NCBI GenBank assembly: GCA_003478355.1
Contig: QUFC01000018.1
Coordinates: forward strand, 1 to 64,000
DNA from: Lachnospiraceae bacterium AM48-27BH
GTDB taxonomy: Bacteria; Bacillota; Clostridia; Lachnospirales; Lachnospiraceae
Direction: 5' to 3'
Length of the DNA stretch: 64,000 nucleotides
This document shows, in pieces, positions 16,200-26,152 of the stretch. The notes beneath the pieces are model-generated. The model was not told the origin of the DNA. It saw nothing but the letters and a program-made list of their open reading frames with translations, and did not search any database. Position numbers and translations under genes: made by a program. How positions within the stretch are numbered: position 1 is the stretch's first letter; each line of letters starts with the position of its first letter.

Positions 16200-17711
16200 T
16201 CACCGTTTACATTTCTTTCTCAAATACTTCCTGTTCTTTGTACTGCCAATCGGCTCGATATAATCATCAAGTTGCTTTAGTATTGCTTTGGTTCTTGTCT
16301 CCTTCAAATCAAGCAATTCACAAAATTCCTGCAAACTATACTCTTTGTCAAACTCCATAAAGGCAAGTATTTTATCATACTGTACCTGTGTTTTTTTCGT
16401 CACTTTTCTTTCGTCACTTTTTTTCGTCGCTTTTTTATCGTCGCTTTTTTTCGTCGCTTTTTTATCGCCGCTTTTTTTCTTAAATTCCAAGGTCAAGATG
16501 GTTCGATCTGGGTCAAACTTCTCTTCAATAACTGGCTCAACCCATCCTTCATCTTCCCAGACATTAAAGATATTTGGCACACCGCTGCCTGCACGTTCAC
16601 CAATATTAATCAGATTGAACATCTTCATCAAGGCTTTATTTCTAGGATCCGATTCGCCGCCTTTTCTCATTTGTTCTTTACCAGTACGAATGTATCCTGG
16701 ATTTTCTAATATCAGCTTATCTGGTTCATTCTTAATAACAACTCCACGAACACCATAATAATCTGTGTTGATCAGACAATTTGCCAATGCTTCTCTGAGC
16801 GCTTCGTGTACCGGAGTATCATCAATCCGATCTCCACCACTGGTTTTAAATGGAACTTTTACGTCTTTTATGATTTTGTTGTAGACTCTAAAATAAAAAT
16901 CACAAATGTTACCAGACCATTCTCCTGAACTGGATTGCAGGCGATCCGTCCATCTTATTGTAGGGTCAAGCATTTCTCTGTAATCCAAAAAATATTCTGG
17001 AAAATGTCTCACAATGTTAAACTCATCTCCAAACATCAACATTCCTGCTGCCGTTGGGTGCAACTGCTTGTCCTCTCGCGATATCGCCGCAGCCCCAATA
17101 CTACGTAAATATTCTGCATCATCCAATCTTTCAAATGGATGACCTGCTTTTAATGTTCTATGTCTGTTTCTATATCCCTGTATCGTTTCTGCATTTAGCT
17201 CTGTCAATTCCGCATCATCCAGAATTTCCATATCCATAGTATTCTCTGTCTGATCACGTAGCATTGCCTTAACCTGCAGTCTTGTACATTTGTAATCACC
17301 TGCATTTGATCTACGGAAAGTCTGATTAAACATATTATTATTGATGTATACTGGTTTCTCACTTCGTTTCGCCATAGGAACAGTAATAACAATAATAATA
17401 TCTTCGCCTACATCATAAGTTTGTACATCAGATTCTGTAAGAAGATTTATATTCACCTTATTGCGATTATGCAGTAAATTCCACAGGTCATCCAAAAGTT
17501 TCTCTTTATCCTTGAGTTTTAATCCTGTTGTCCTCCAATGTTTATCATCCAATTCTTTCACTCCAAGAATGATAACGCCACCATAGGTATTAGCATATGC
17601 GGAATATGTCTCCCACATATCATTAGGGAGTCCACCATTTGCTCTCTTTACCTCACGTCTGTTATCTTCCTTGTATGAATCAAATTGTGATATGTCAAAA
17701 AAATTATCCAA
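16200..17711 (-). CDS. AlbA/Schlafen-type (AlbA_2) protein with C-terminal wHTH
   Basis: 503 residues. An AlbA_2 domain (about 10-140; EDNRREVKRA, YANTYGGVIILGV) is followed by a GHKL-like ATPase region (EALREALANCLINTDYYG and IGERAGSGVPNIFNVWEDEG). A lysine-rich linker (about 408-440) then holds three nine-residue repeats of KKSDDKKAT type, and a winged-helix tail ends the protein. Members are usually called putative transcriptional regulators; some belong to defence operons. It follows the helicase gene by 95 bases on the same strand and is probably the last gene of the island operon. Confidence 0.75.
   Translation of the reverse strand: MDNFFDISQFDSYKEDNRREVKRANGGLPNDMWETYSAYANTYGGVIILGVKELDDKHWRTTGLKLKDKEKLLDDLWNLLHNRNKVNINLLTESDVQTYDVGEDIIIVITVPMAKRSEKPVYINNNMFNQTFRRSNAGDYKCTRLQVKAMLRDQTENTMDMEILDDAELTELNAETIQGYRNRHRTLKAGHPFERLDDAEYLRSIGAAAISREDKQLHPTAAGMLMFGDEFNIVRHFPEYFLDYREMLDPTIRWTDRLQSSSGEWSGNICDFYFRVYNKIIKDVKVPFKTSGGDRIDDTPVHEALREALANCLINTDYYGVRGVVIKNEPDKLILENPGYIRTGKEQMRKGGESDPRNKALMKMFNLINIGERAGSGVPNIFNVWEDEGWVEPVIEEKFDPDRTILTLEFKKKSGDKKATKKSDDKKATKKSDERKVTKKTQVQYDKILAFMEFDKEYSLQEFCELLDLKETRTKAILKQLDDYIEPIGSTKNRKYLRKKCKR
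16398..16482. repeat. Three 27-bp tandem repeats in the AlbA-type gene
   Basis: Units of TTCGTCGCTTTTTTATCG type, nine codons each, encode the KKS-DDKKAT linker and vary slightly between copies. They keep the reading frame and separate the ATPase region from the winged helix. Confidence 0.75.
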
Positions 17712-17806
17712 TATCTATCACCTCAATCTGGTCAATTTTTTTATTGTTACTCAAGTTTTTACTTCAATACGTTTCGGCCCAATACGAGCTGAAATACAAC
17801 TACATA

Positions 17807-20800
17807 TCAAGGTCTAACACCCATTTGTCTCAATAGCCCTTCAATGAAATCACGAGCGTATTTACGTTTCAACTTGCTGTGATTTGCCTGATTGTAATAA
17901 TTTCTAAGGCAGTTATAGCAAGAAGTATTTTCATCGCAACACTGTTGCGACACTTTAGTGTACGCTGCTCTCAGAGATATAATTACAGCATTCTTTTCAA
18001 CTAATCTCTTAACATGACCCGCTCCTCCTGGAACATTGTCATAGATCAAAATATCATAGCTATGCAGCTCAAGATTCAGTTCAAGCACACCATCTATGTC
18101 ATTTCTCTCAATCCCAAGTCCAATACTTATTCCTTCAAGAAATGCATACATGAATGACAACGCAATCGCATAATCTTCCTTCGTAAAGGATCCTAACATA
18201 GGAATAGTAAATCGAGCTACATCTGTTTGGAATCTATGTCCAAGCTTAATTTGAGTAAGTTCTTCACAAGAGCAATCAAATTGCCTGTAATTCTTGTGTT
18301 TCTTTAATAATGTAGGTGTAATTACTTTTCCCTTTATTATGTCGCTATATCCACATACTGGACACATATTGAATGATGATTTATTCATGACAAGGAGCTC
18401 GTCATTGGTGCTTGTCTCAATGATAATAGCATTTGATAAAGAAACAACATTCTCATCCTTTATACCACCACCAAGATATGATACTTCACCAGCATATGAT
18501 CTCTTTGGCTTCGCACGAGTACTTTCTTTCGTGATACCAGTTTTAAATCCGTTTACTGGTTCAATATAAAATTCTTGTACCACTGTACCAAGAGGTTCTC
18601 CACAATACTTGCACTCATTTCCCGTTCTTGTACTTACAGATACATTTATCTTCTTACAGTTAGGACAGGTGCAGAAATAATTTCGTGGATATTCTCCTGT
18701 TTTAGGTAAAGTTATATATTTAGAAGTATACTTCTTACCATCAACAATAATTTCCGAATCCGGTGCATATTCTGATATCGCTATTTTTAAATCGCGACTC
18801 AAATCATAACTATTATCCAGAATACCTTCTTTATATATTTGCAATTCAACAACATCAATCGGGAACCCATATTTAGGAATAACGCAGTATTTTGAAAGTG
18901 CGTCAATTACCTTTTCCTTATGCAGATTCTCAATTTGTCTCTGATAATAATCAGCTTCTTTATAGTTTTCTTCTGTTACAGCTTCCTTTTTCGCCTTCTC
19001 ATACTCTTCTGCAATGGATTTAATTGTTGATACAAAATGCTCCATCTTTTCATCATTGCCTTCGATTTCATCAAACCATTTAAAGTTGTGATAATCTCGA
19101 TATACATCCCCAGGGAGTATTTTCTCGTTAATATAGATATTCAAATCACTCGGATGACTTGAAATATAGCATTTAAACTCCTCTAATGCATTTCCAAAGA
19201 CTAATTCATCAATACTGCTGAAATAATCTGGGTGTAATCTAAAGAAGAATCCTAAGCATGTAGCCATCAAATGACGAACGATTATCTTATGATTTACTAC
19301 ATTAAAATATGGTGGCTTAATGACACCAGAAATCATTTTTTCTGGACTACAGAAATATGTATAATCATGAGATCCTGTCCCACAGTATGTCAGAATGTAT
19401 GCTGCACTATCTTTTCTTCTTCCTGCACGTCCTGCACGCTGAACATAATTCGCAGGTGATGGTGGTACATTTCGCATAAATACTGTTTCAAGGTTACCAA
19501 TATCAATACCCATCTCAAAAGTTGTTGAACAACTTAAGATATTGATTTTTTTATTTTTAAAGTCTTGCTGATATTGCTTTGCCTTCTTTCGATCAAGCTG
19601 AGCAGTATGTTCCTTAACAACAATTCTTTCGATTTTCTTTGTTTTATATTGTCTTCTGTAATAATTCGTTGCAAGTGCCTCATCCGGATCTACTTCACTC
19701 AATGTGCCATCACATTTATCCTGAACACACTTATTATGGACATTATATGGTGTCAAACGACCACACTTAGAGCAAATATAGTATTTTGAGGTCTTATAAT
19801 TCTTAGCTACATACTTACTTGCTTCAATTTGATAGCATTCCTTAGTTTCATGCTTCTTAAACAATTCACCCGCAACGGCCAAGTTGTTAAAAACAACCTC
19901 CAATAATGATTTTGCTGATTCTTCGTCACAGTCACAAACTTTCTGAACATAACGAACAACCATATTATCCTTTCCCTTTACAGGTAAGAAACTTCTAACA
20001 CCATTTATTGTCTTAGGGCAATTAAACATTACGTAGTTATCAAATCTCCTATATTCCAAAGCTTCCATCTTTTCATCTGGAGTTAAGGTTGATTTGATAG
20101 AATTTATAGCAGGTGCCACCTTAAACACTCCGAATACGACCTGCATAATTGTTTCCAGATCTTTCTTTGTAATATTATATTGTCCAAATTCAGCTTCTAC
20201 GTCCTCTTCGTCAATCTGAGACATAATATCACTTAGATCAACGTCAAAGAAATATAATCCTAAGCCTTCACTGTCATTCGAACCATCGACCTTTAACAAA
20301 TCAACAAGTGTTGTAATCCAAGCATTTTTATGAGCACTTAAATCATTTTGAAATAAGTTACCTTCTTTAATCATTCCTGAAAGTGTCGCAGTAAGCTGAT
20401 CTACAGAGATATTTCTATATTGATTATCTTCTATTACCTTCCAGATCAGTCTTTTTTGTAGCATTCTAACTTGGTTAGAATCCAAGAAAGCTGCTGAAAA
20501 GCTAGCTTGTTGGCGGCTATCAGAAAATGCTAAAAATTGTTTGACATTTGATGTTTTTGCTTCTGATTCTGATTGAACAGTTTCTTTTTTCTTTAAGGAA
20601 AGTTTACCGATCTTCTTTTTGACTTCTGTTCCATCATCGATTGCTTCGTACAAGATCTGAGCAAGTAATGCGGTTCCTTCGTCTTTACCAACATTTAAGC
20701 TTTTAACGACACCAGCTCTTGATTTATGGCCACAGCAAGGACATTGATTAATATTATTGAACGCTGTTTCTTCTCCATCCTTCTTTGATTGAAGAACTTT

Positions 20801-22498
20801 ATAAATAGAATGCTGAAAGTTATCTCCACAATTACAGCTTCGTGCATTTAAATTTCTCGCAGCGTGAATCGCACCACACCTTGCGCAAACTTTATATTCT
20901 TCAAGTATATCGTGGTCAACTTCCTCATCATTTAATTCATTGCTCATCAAGAAGTAATCAATGCTTACAAATTCGTTATTTCCATAGTTTTCGTAAATAT
21001 CAACTTCCTTGTTCTGATAGAGATAGTCAAGCCCATCACCTTCATTACGCTGAATCTTTCCGATTATGTATAGTGAATTACAATATCTACAGTTTCCTGC
21101 TTCGAAAGCCTTTAAATCACCAAGCATATTAGTTTTAATAAGGCTTAATTGTGGATTGTTTCCAAGAGTGATGTATGCACCAGCTAATGGGCGCACAAAA
21201 GAATGGTATTTCAGATCAAAAATACCTATCCCGTCTTTTTCTGCCATATTGATGAGATCAATCAAATCTATCAACTGTTCAGACGTTATTTGATTATTGA
21301 AGCTAGCAAGTATACTTTTGAAACTCTTACTACCATTTTTTAATACTTCATAAAGATGGAACACGTTTCTGTCTCCTACAAACAATTCATATAGGTACCT
21401 CTTCAAGTCCGTTGAATCTACGTTTTTGTATCTATTTCCAATGGTTCTAACCGTCTGTATGTCAAGCTTCGCTTTCTTTATCTTGGAATAATCTTCTCCA
21501 GCAATTGTATAACTTAGATTCGAACTAGAAAGTACAATTCTTTTAGAAAAAATTATGTCTTGAATATCAAAACTTGCAGAAGTAAGGCTTCTAGCAAAAT
21601 TTACTATTTCGCTTTCAGATTTGCCTTGTTCCCCCAGCGTAGCACTTGTTAGAATAAAGCGTGGTTTCTTCGGCGCTAACCCCGTTAATCTACGCATCAA
21701 CAAAGATAATTCGATTCCCAATGAGCCATAATACGAATGTGCCTCATCAAGAACAACAAACTTCCAGTTATTTAACCTCTCCGGAGCAAAAATCGAATAG
21801 TCATTTGGTCTGATCAGTAAGTATTCCAACATAGAATAATTCGTGAACAATAAATGTGGTGGATTCTTTCTAATTTCTTCTCTCGAAACCAATTCATTCT
21901 CAGGAATAAATGTGTCGTTCTCTGCGCCATATTTCTCACGATAGTTCTTTGGAACGCTTTCTTTCGTTTCCCCTGTGAAGAATCCATATGTAATTTCAGG
22001 ACATTGTGTGAGTATTTTTCTTACACGATCAATCTGATCGTTTACAAGAGCGTTCATTGGATATAAGAATACTGCCCTAACACCAACTTCCCTATTACCG
22101 TCTTCTACATCAGACATTAATTCATTTAAGATTGGATATAAAAAACTCTCTGTCTTTCCTGAACCAGTACCTGTTGTAATAATTGCGCTTCGGCCAGAGC
22201 AAATACGCCTAATACTCTCTTCCTGATGAGAATATAAAGGCCTCTCAAAATTCATATCTCCCAATCTACGAAATGATTTACATACTGCACCATCTGCAAT
22301 CATTTCATCCAAGGACATTCCTCTTTTAAATGGCAAATTCAAATCGACATAAGGTCCCTTAAATAAATCTTCAACTTCCAATTGTTGCTCAAACAATTTT
22401 TGTAACTTTAGAGTTTTAAATTCAAAAGAAGACCTAAGATATTCTTTATACTGACTTTTTATGTATTGAGATCGTTCAATAGGATTCCTCTTGCTCAC
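17807..22498 (-). CDS. Large DEAH-box helicase with DUF1998-type C-terminus (DruE-like candidate)
   Basis: 1563 residues. An SF2 helicase core carries Walker A TGTGSGKTE (about 109-117), DEAH (about 251-254), TSAT (about 284-287) and QRAGRAGR (about 1018-1025). Cysteine pairs between and after the helicase lobes (CARCGAI, CPCCGHK, CSKCGRL, CPNCKKI, CKYCGEP, CPVCGYSD) suggest several zinc ribbons. The end carries the DUF1998 pattern VPGGAGHVKRL (about 1488) and CCDENTSCYNCLRNYYNQ. This combination occurs in DNA-repair helicases (MrfA) and anti-phage proteins (DrmA/DrmB, DruE). It overlaps the upstream 1067-aa gene by four bases, so the two are coupled. Shorter than the DruE proteins I know of. 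Confidence 0.85.
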   Translation of the reverse strand: MSKRNPIERSQYIKSQYKEYLRSSFEFKTLKLQKLFEQQLEVEDLFKGPYVDLNLPFKRGMSLDEMIADGAVCKSFRRLGDMNFERPLYSHQEESIRRICSGRSAIITTGTGSGKTESFLYPILNELMSDVEDGNREVGVRAVFLYPMNALVNDQIDRVRKILTQCPEITYGFFTGETKESVPKNYREKYGAENDTFIPENELVSREEIRKNPPHLLFTNYSMLEYLLIRPNDYSIFAPERLNNWKFVVLDEAHSYYGSLGIELSLLMRRLTGLAPKKPRFILTSATLGEQGKSESEIVNFARSLTSASFDIQDIIFSKRIVLSSSNLSYTIAGEDYSKIKKAKLDIQTVRTIGNRYKNVDSTDLKRYLYELFVGDRNVFHLYEVLKNGSKSFKSILASFNNQITSEQLIDLIDLINMAEKDGIGIFDLKYHSFVRPLAGAYITLGNNPQLSLIKTNMLGDLKAFEAGNCRYCNSLYIIGKIQRNEGDGLDYLYQNKEVDIYENYGNNEFVSIDYFLMSNELNDEEVDHDILEEYKVCARCGAIHAARNLNARSCNCGDNFQHSIYKVLQSKKDGEETAFNNINQCPCCGHKSRAGVVKSLNVGKDEGTALLAQILYEAIDDGTEVKKKIGKLSLKKKETVQSESEAKTSNVKQFLAFSDSRQQASFSAAFLDSNQVRMLQKRLIWKVIEDNQYRNISVDQLTATLSGMIKEGNLFQNDLSAHKNAWITTLVDLLKVDGSNDSEGLGLYFFDVDLSDIMSQIDEEDVEAEFGQYNITKKDLETIMQVVFGVFKVAPAINSIKSTLTPDEKMEALEYRRFDNYVMFNCPKTINGVRSFLPVKGKDNMVVRYVQKVCDCDEESAKSLLEVVFNNLAVAGELFKKHETKECYQIEASKYVAKNYKTSKYYICSKCGRLTPYNVHNKCVQDKCDGTLSEVDPDEALATNYYRRQYKTKKIERIVVKEHTAQLDRKKAKQYQQDFKNKKINILSCSTTFEMGIDIGNLETVFMRNVPPSPANYVQRAGRAGRRKDSAAYILTYCGTGSHDYTYFCSPEKMISGVIKPPYFNVVNHKIIVRHLMATCLGFFFRLHPDYFSSIDELVFGNALEEFKCYISSHPSDLNIYINEKILPGDVYRDYHNFKWFDEIEGNDEKMEHFVSTIKSIAEEYEKAKKEAVTEENYKEADYYQRQIENLHKEKVIDALSKYCVIPKYGFPIDVVELQIYKEGILDNSYDLSRDLKIAISEYAPDSEIIVDGKKYTSKYITLPKTGEYPRNYFCTCPNCKKINVSVSTRTGNECKYCGEPLGTVVQEFYIEPVNGFKTGITKESTRAKPKRSYAGEVSYLGGGIKDENVVSLSNAIIIETSTNDELLVMNKSSFNMCPVCGYSDIIKGKVITPTLLKKHKNYRQFDCSCEELTQIKLGHRFQTDVARFTIPMLGSFTKEDYAIALSFMYAFLEGISIGLGIERNDIDGVLELNLELHSYDILIYDNVPGGAGHVKRLVEKNAVIISLRAAYTKVSQQCCDENTSCYNCLRNYYNQANHSKLKRKYARDFIEGLLRQMGVRP

Positions 22499-25400
22499 AC
22501 TGATTCAACTCCCTTCATATCGATATTGTAAGAAAAGATATCAACAGCTTTGCCATCGTCCATCGAATTCATAATTCCATGATGATCGAAATCAAGCAGC
22601 AACCCATCTCCATCCTTAGTAATAGACAGTTCTATCATTCCATCTATAACATCACTGCAAATCTCAATATCAACGGGATTTATGTTATCCAACATAAACG
22701 CAGCATTGTATGTTCTTGCATATACTTCACCTATATATTCATTTCCACTTATCATTTCTTTAAAATAAACATACGTTGTATTGAAGTAATGTTTTTTTCT
22801 TAGGAACTCTCCTCTGACAAATTGATCAAAGTAGACCTCCTTGATTTTGAAGGATTTTCCTACGAAATCTTCTCTCGCATAAAAGACGATTGGAAATTCC
22901 TTTAAAACACGTTCTTTTTTGAGTGATAGTCCTCTCTCTTTCTCAAAGAAAATCACTTTATAGTTTATAAAAGACGATAAGTCATATACATTCTCCTGAA
23001 TTTCTTTTTCCAAAGCAGAACTTGTATATACGACATTATCCTCATCATCAATTATCTTAAACCTAATATTCCCTTGTCCGAAAAAGCACGGCGTAACAAC
23101 AAGAGCTTTGTCTTCATGACTATAAATAACCGTTGTTTTAGCTTCATCTAGAATACATTTGTTGTAACACCAGATTCCCTCATGAAGGTGTTCTTCTGCA
23201 ACCAACACTATTCCCACGCAATCATAATTCGACTTATATGACAGTAAGAAGCCTGCAGAGAATCTGCTAAATACTCCTTCATTCTTAAGCCCAGGTGCGT
23301 CTTCAATAATTTGACCGGCACTGGTTAGTAAGCATATTTTGTCATATTTGCATCCATACAGATCAATTGAACTTTCCTGAGTAATATCACCGATCCAAAT
23401 TTCTTGTGAAAATGGTCTCCAATCTCCATTATCAATCCTGTATAACGGGAATTGGAATGGAACATAATAAATATATTCCTGATTATTCCAATTTAACTTA
23501 ATCCAGTCTTCTCTAAAATCCTGAACACATATCTCATCAAAAATTGGTTGTGACATCAAATCAGAATCCACAGAAACAATATATGAATTCTTGTTATTTT
23601 CAACCTGCTCAACATGAAGGTTTTTATCTATAGCAAATTGAGTACGTAACACACTGATTCTTTTGCCAGAATGTAACGCATTCACTCTTAGCTGATAAAT
23701 TCCTGAATCTAAACAATCAAGTTTTAGCGAATACTTATTGACCCCTTTTCTCTCAACTGTAGAATATTCAAAAGCATCCATTTTATATGAGCGCTGGTTA
23801 ATTTGGATTTCAAAACTGCTGTCCGTAAACTCACTTTCAAAAACAAGAAATACCTCATCTTTAAATACTTCAAACTTGCAATCAGCCTGCGCAACGAAAT
23901 ATCCATCATATTTTTCACCAAACACACCAGGACGGATCATCTCAGAAAAATTGAAAACTTTATCATCGACAAGAACAGCATCTCCCAAATGTGCATTATA
24001 TGAAGATAGACAATATGACTCTCCCGAAAAATACAAATGTAGCTTATCAACCTTACTCTTCGTACAGAAAACAGTTGTTCCGGAATAGTCTTTATTATTT
24101 GCCTGTTCCTGCCCTCTCTCATCAAATACTATGAAGTTACGATGCAATCTGGTTTTGCTCTCATAAATCACTTCATTTCCTGCTACCAACTGATAAACAA
24201 TTCTTCCAAGTGGATTAGAAAGTTCAATTGCAGGATTCTTAATCTGATACCCACCAATGATTTCACGGATATCTTCTACATAATCATCATAAATGACCTT
24301 TTCCTTATTCTTAACAATGATTCTGATATTTCGATAATCATATGTAGCTTTCACGCGATGAATCGGAGGAACTAAATAAATTGTGGTTCCATTCAAAACG
24401 AATTCCGGTTCCCAGCGCGATCTCAGATGGTCTGATTTAGTGCAATGACCATGCTCTTTCTCTCTATTTATTGTTGAGAGCCACTCTTCATATCCCCTTT
24501 TTAAATATGGATTATAAAGCGTACTGTCCTTGCCCCAAATATATTTGTCAATCAGTCTAACGACAATAATACTAAGTTTAATAACTGCATCGTTATATAC
24601 AGGATTGGTAATTAACTGTTTTGTTGATTTAATCAACTTATATGTTTTCTTTGTTACATTTACTTGAAGTTCATCACTTTCAGAACGCATTACATTCTGC
24701 AAGCCGTCATAAACAAACTGAAACTCGTCATATAGATTATCCGGTAAATCGCTATCAAAATTCAGCTTATATATGTCATAGATAAATTCAAAAAATGGCC
24801 CAAGATAATAGCTTGGTACAATAGAGCCCGCTAGTACCACATTGATAATACGAGTCTTTATTCCTGTTGACTCATCCTTTGTTCGGTAGTTATTTAATAA
24901 TGTTCGAATAAGCCCTTCTACCTTTTGTTCCGAATAGTGCTGATACAAGCTCTTATAAGTTTTTCTAACTGATTCATAAAATGAACCATCATAATAAAGC
25001 ATACCAATCAAAACAAGAGACACAAATACAATTTCAGGATCATGCACATAAGTTCCAGAATATGAATTTAGAGTAATGCCTAATTCCCTCTCTGCACGAC
25101 TGTGAATAATATTTATCGCATCAACATTATCCAAAAGATCAATTAAATCAATTCCGAGATTTTTCCTTTCTTTGACGCAATTTCTCAAGTATTCTATTTT
25201 GGTTTCTACCTGAGTATCGTTTATTCTCTTTTTTAACATATCAAGAAGAGCCTCTTGCTCTTCTTTGGTCACGACACCATCTTCAAGTATCTGGTCGATT
25301 TTTTCACAAATAACTTTAGAAGGCTTATGATCGCGAATAAATGATTCATTAGATATCATCCATTCCTGTAAGCGGTGCACTTCTTTTTTATTGATTTCAT

Positions 25401-25698
25401 CATCACAAATAATACCTTCAATGATACCATTAAGCTGATAAATCTTCGCAAAAGAATCATTTTCAAGAGCTATATATTGACTGCAATTATCTATAAGGAT
25501 TTCTCGTTCTTCGTCTGTAATAATTCCATCTTCAAGGACTTGTTCTACCAGAGAAATTAAGCGAGCTTGCTTAGGTTCGTAAGATAAGGTTCTATTCTTT
25601 TTTATCCATAAAGATAATCTTGCTATCTCTAGCGCATTGATAATACCGTCGTAACTAACGCCATTTATAATTCCTATTAACTCATTTATGTTACGCAT
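22495..25698 (-). CDS. 1067-aa protein of unknown function with TerB-like repeats, helicase partner
   Basis: I do not recognise the whole protein. Residues 1-155 contain two copies of an about 82-residue helical repeat: LIGIINGVSYDGIINALE...WIKKN against LNGIIEGIICDDEINKKE...WMISN, then VLEDGIITDEE against ILEDGVVTKEE. The acidic turns resemble TerB-like domains. Residues 200-400 look helical and 420-1060 look beta-rich, with many alternating hydrophobic strands. No catalytic motif is obvious. It overlaps the helicase gene by four bases. A large unknown protein beside a DUF1998 helicase recalls DruH of Druantia type III. The start has a weak ribosome site; see findings. Confidence 0.8.
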   Translation of the reverse strand: MRNINELIGIINGVSYDGIINALEIARLSLWIKKNRTLSYEPKQARLISLVEQVLEDGIITDEEREILIDNCSQYIALENDSFAKIYQLNGIIEGIICDDEINKKEVHRLQEWMISNESFIRDHKPSKVICEKIDQILEDGVVTKEEQEALLDMLKKRINDTQVETKIEYLRNCVKERKNLGIDLIDLLDNVDAINIIHSRAERELGITLNSYSGTYVHDPEIVFVSLVLIGMLYYDGSFYESVRKTYKSLYQHYSEQKVEGLIRTLLNNYRTKDESTGIKTRIINVVLAGSIVPSYYLGPFFEFIYDIYKLNFDSDLPDNLYDEFQFVYDGLQNVMRSESDELQVNVTKKTYKLIKSTKQLITNPVYNDAVIKLSIIVVRLIDKYIWGKDSTLYNPYLKRGYEEWLSTINREKEHGHCTKSDHLRSRWEPEFVLNGTTIYLVPPIHRVKATYDYRNIRIIVKNKEKVIYDDYVEDIREIIGGYQIKNPAIELSNPLGRIVYQLVAGNEVIYESKTRLHRNFIVFDERGQEQANNKDYSGTTVFCTKSKVDKLHLYFSGESYCLSSYNAHLGDAVLVDDKVFNFSEMIRPGVFGEKYDGYFVAQADCKFEVFKDEVFLVFESEFTDSSFEIQINQRSYKMDAFEYSTVERKGVNKYSLKLDCLDSGIYQLRVNALHSGKRISVLRTQFAIDKNLHVEQVENNKNSYIVSVDSDLMSQPIFDEICVQDFREDWIKLNWNNQEYIYYVPFQFPLYRIDNGDWRPFSQEIWIGDITQESSIDLYGCKYDKICLLTSAGQIIEDAPGLKNEGVFSRFSAGFLLSYKSNYDCVGIVLVAEEHLHEGIWCYNKCILDEAKTTVIYSHEDKALVVTPCFFGQGNIRFKIIDDEDNVVYTSSALEKEIQENVYDLSSFINYKVIFFEKERGLSLKKERVLKEFPIVFYAREDFVGKSFKIKEVYFDQFVRGEFLRKKHYFNTTYVYFKEMISGNEYIGEVYARTYNAAFMLDNINPVDIEICSDVIDGMIELSITKDGDGLLLDFDHHGIMNSMDDGKAVDIFSYNIDMKGVESV

Positions 25699-25841
25699 CT
25701 TCTGCTTGTGTGGTATCTTTTTTTAAGCTACCACATCTCTCCTTTCGTCTGGTGTAGGTAATTGTATGACATGAACATAGATAGTCTTCTGGACAGTCCT
25801 CTGCAAGCCATATCTATAATACAAAATAAGATGTCCTTTTA

Positions 25842-26069
25842 TCAGGACTCGTTTGTGATTGTTAGCTTTTCTCCATTTTCAAGAATATATGATTGTTCAA
25901 ACACCACACCCAATACATCGGCAATTTGCATAAGTTCTTCTGTACTCACTGTCTCTCGCTTTAATTTTTTGTTGAAATTCTGCGGTGTCTGACCTATTCT
26001 ACGTGCTAACTCAGCAACGCTAATACCTTTTTCTTTACATAATTTTTTAATTAAATTTGATGTGTTCAT
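25842..26069 (-). CDS. XRE-family repressor, probable island regulator
   Basis: 75 residues from the ATG at 26069, chosen because AAGGTGAGAGT lies directly before it; an in-frame start nine codons earlier lacks one. The helix-turn-helix is ISVAELARRIGQTPQNFNKKLKRETVSTEELMQIADVLGV, a Cro/C1-type fold with little else. It is the first gene of the leftward island. A palindrome in its own promoter spacer suggests autorepression and control of the downstream helicase operon. Confidence 0.8.
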   Translation of the reverse strand: MNTSNLIKKLCKEKGISVAELARRIGQTPQNFNKKLKRETVSTEELMQIADVLGVVFEQSYILENGEKLTITNES

Positions 26070-26123
26070 ACTCTCACCTTCTATTTTGAAACTCATACAT
26101 TGAGAAGATATTAATCAAAATAT

Positions 26124-26152
26124 ATTATAAACCATATGGTTGATATTTTCAA
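26124..26152 (-). promoter_or_regulatory. Island promoter with palindromic operator in the spacer
   Basis: TTGAAA (26147-26152), 17-base spacer and TATAAT (26124-26129) on the - strand. The perfect palindrome AACCATATGGTT (26130-26141) fills the spacer beside the -10 box, an ideal site for the XRE protein to block polymerase. Confidence 0.65.
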
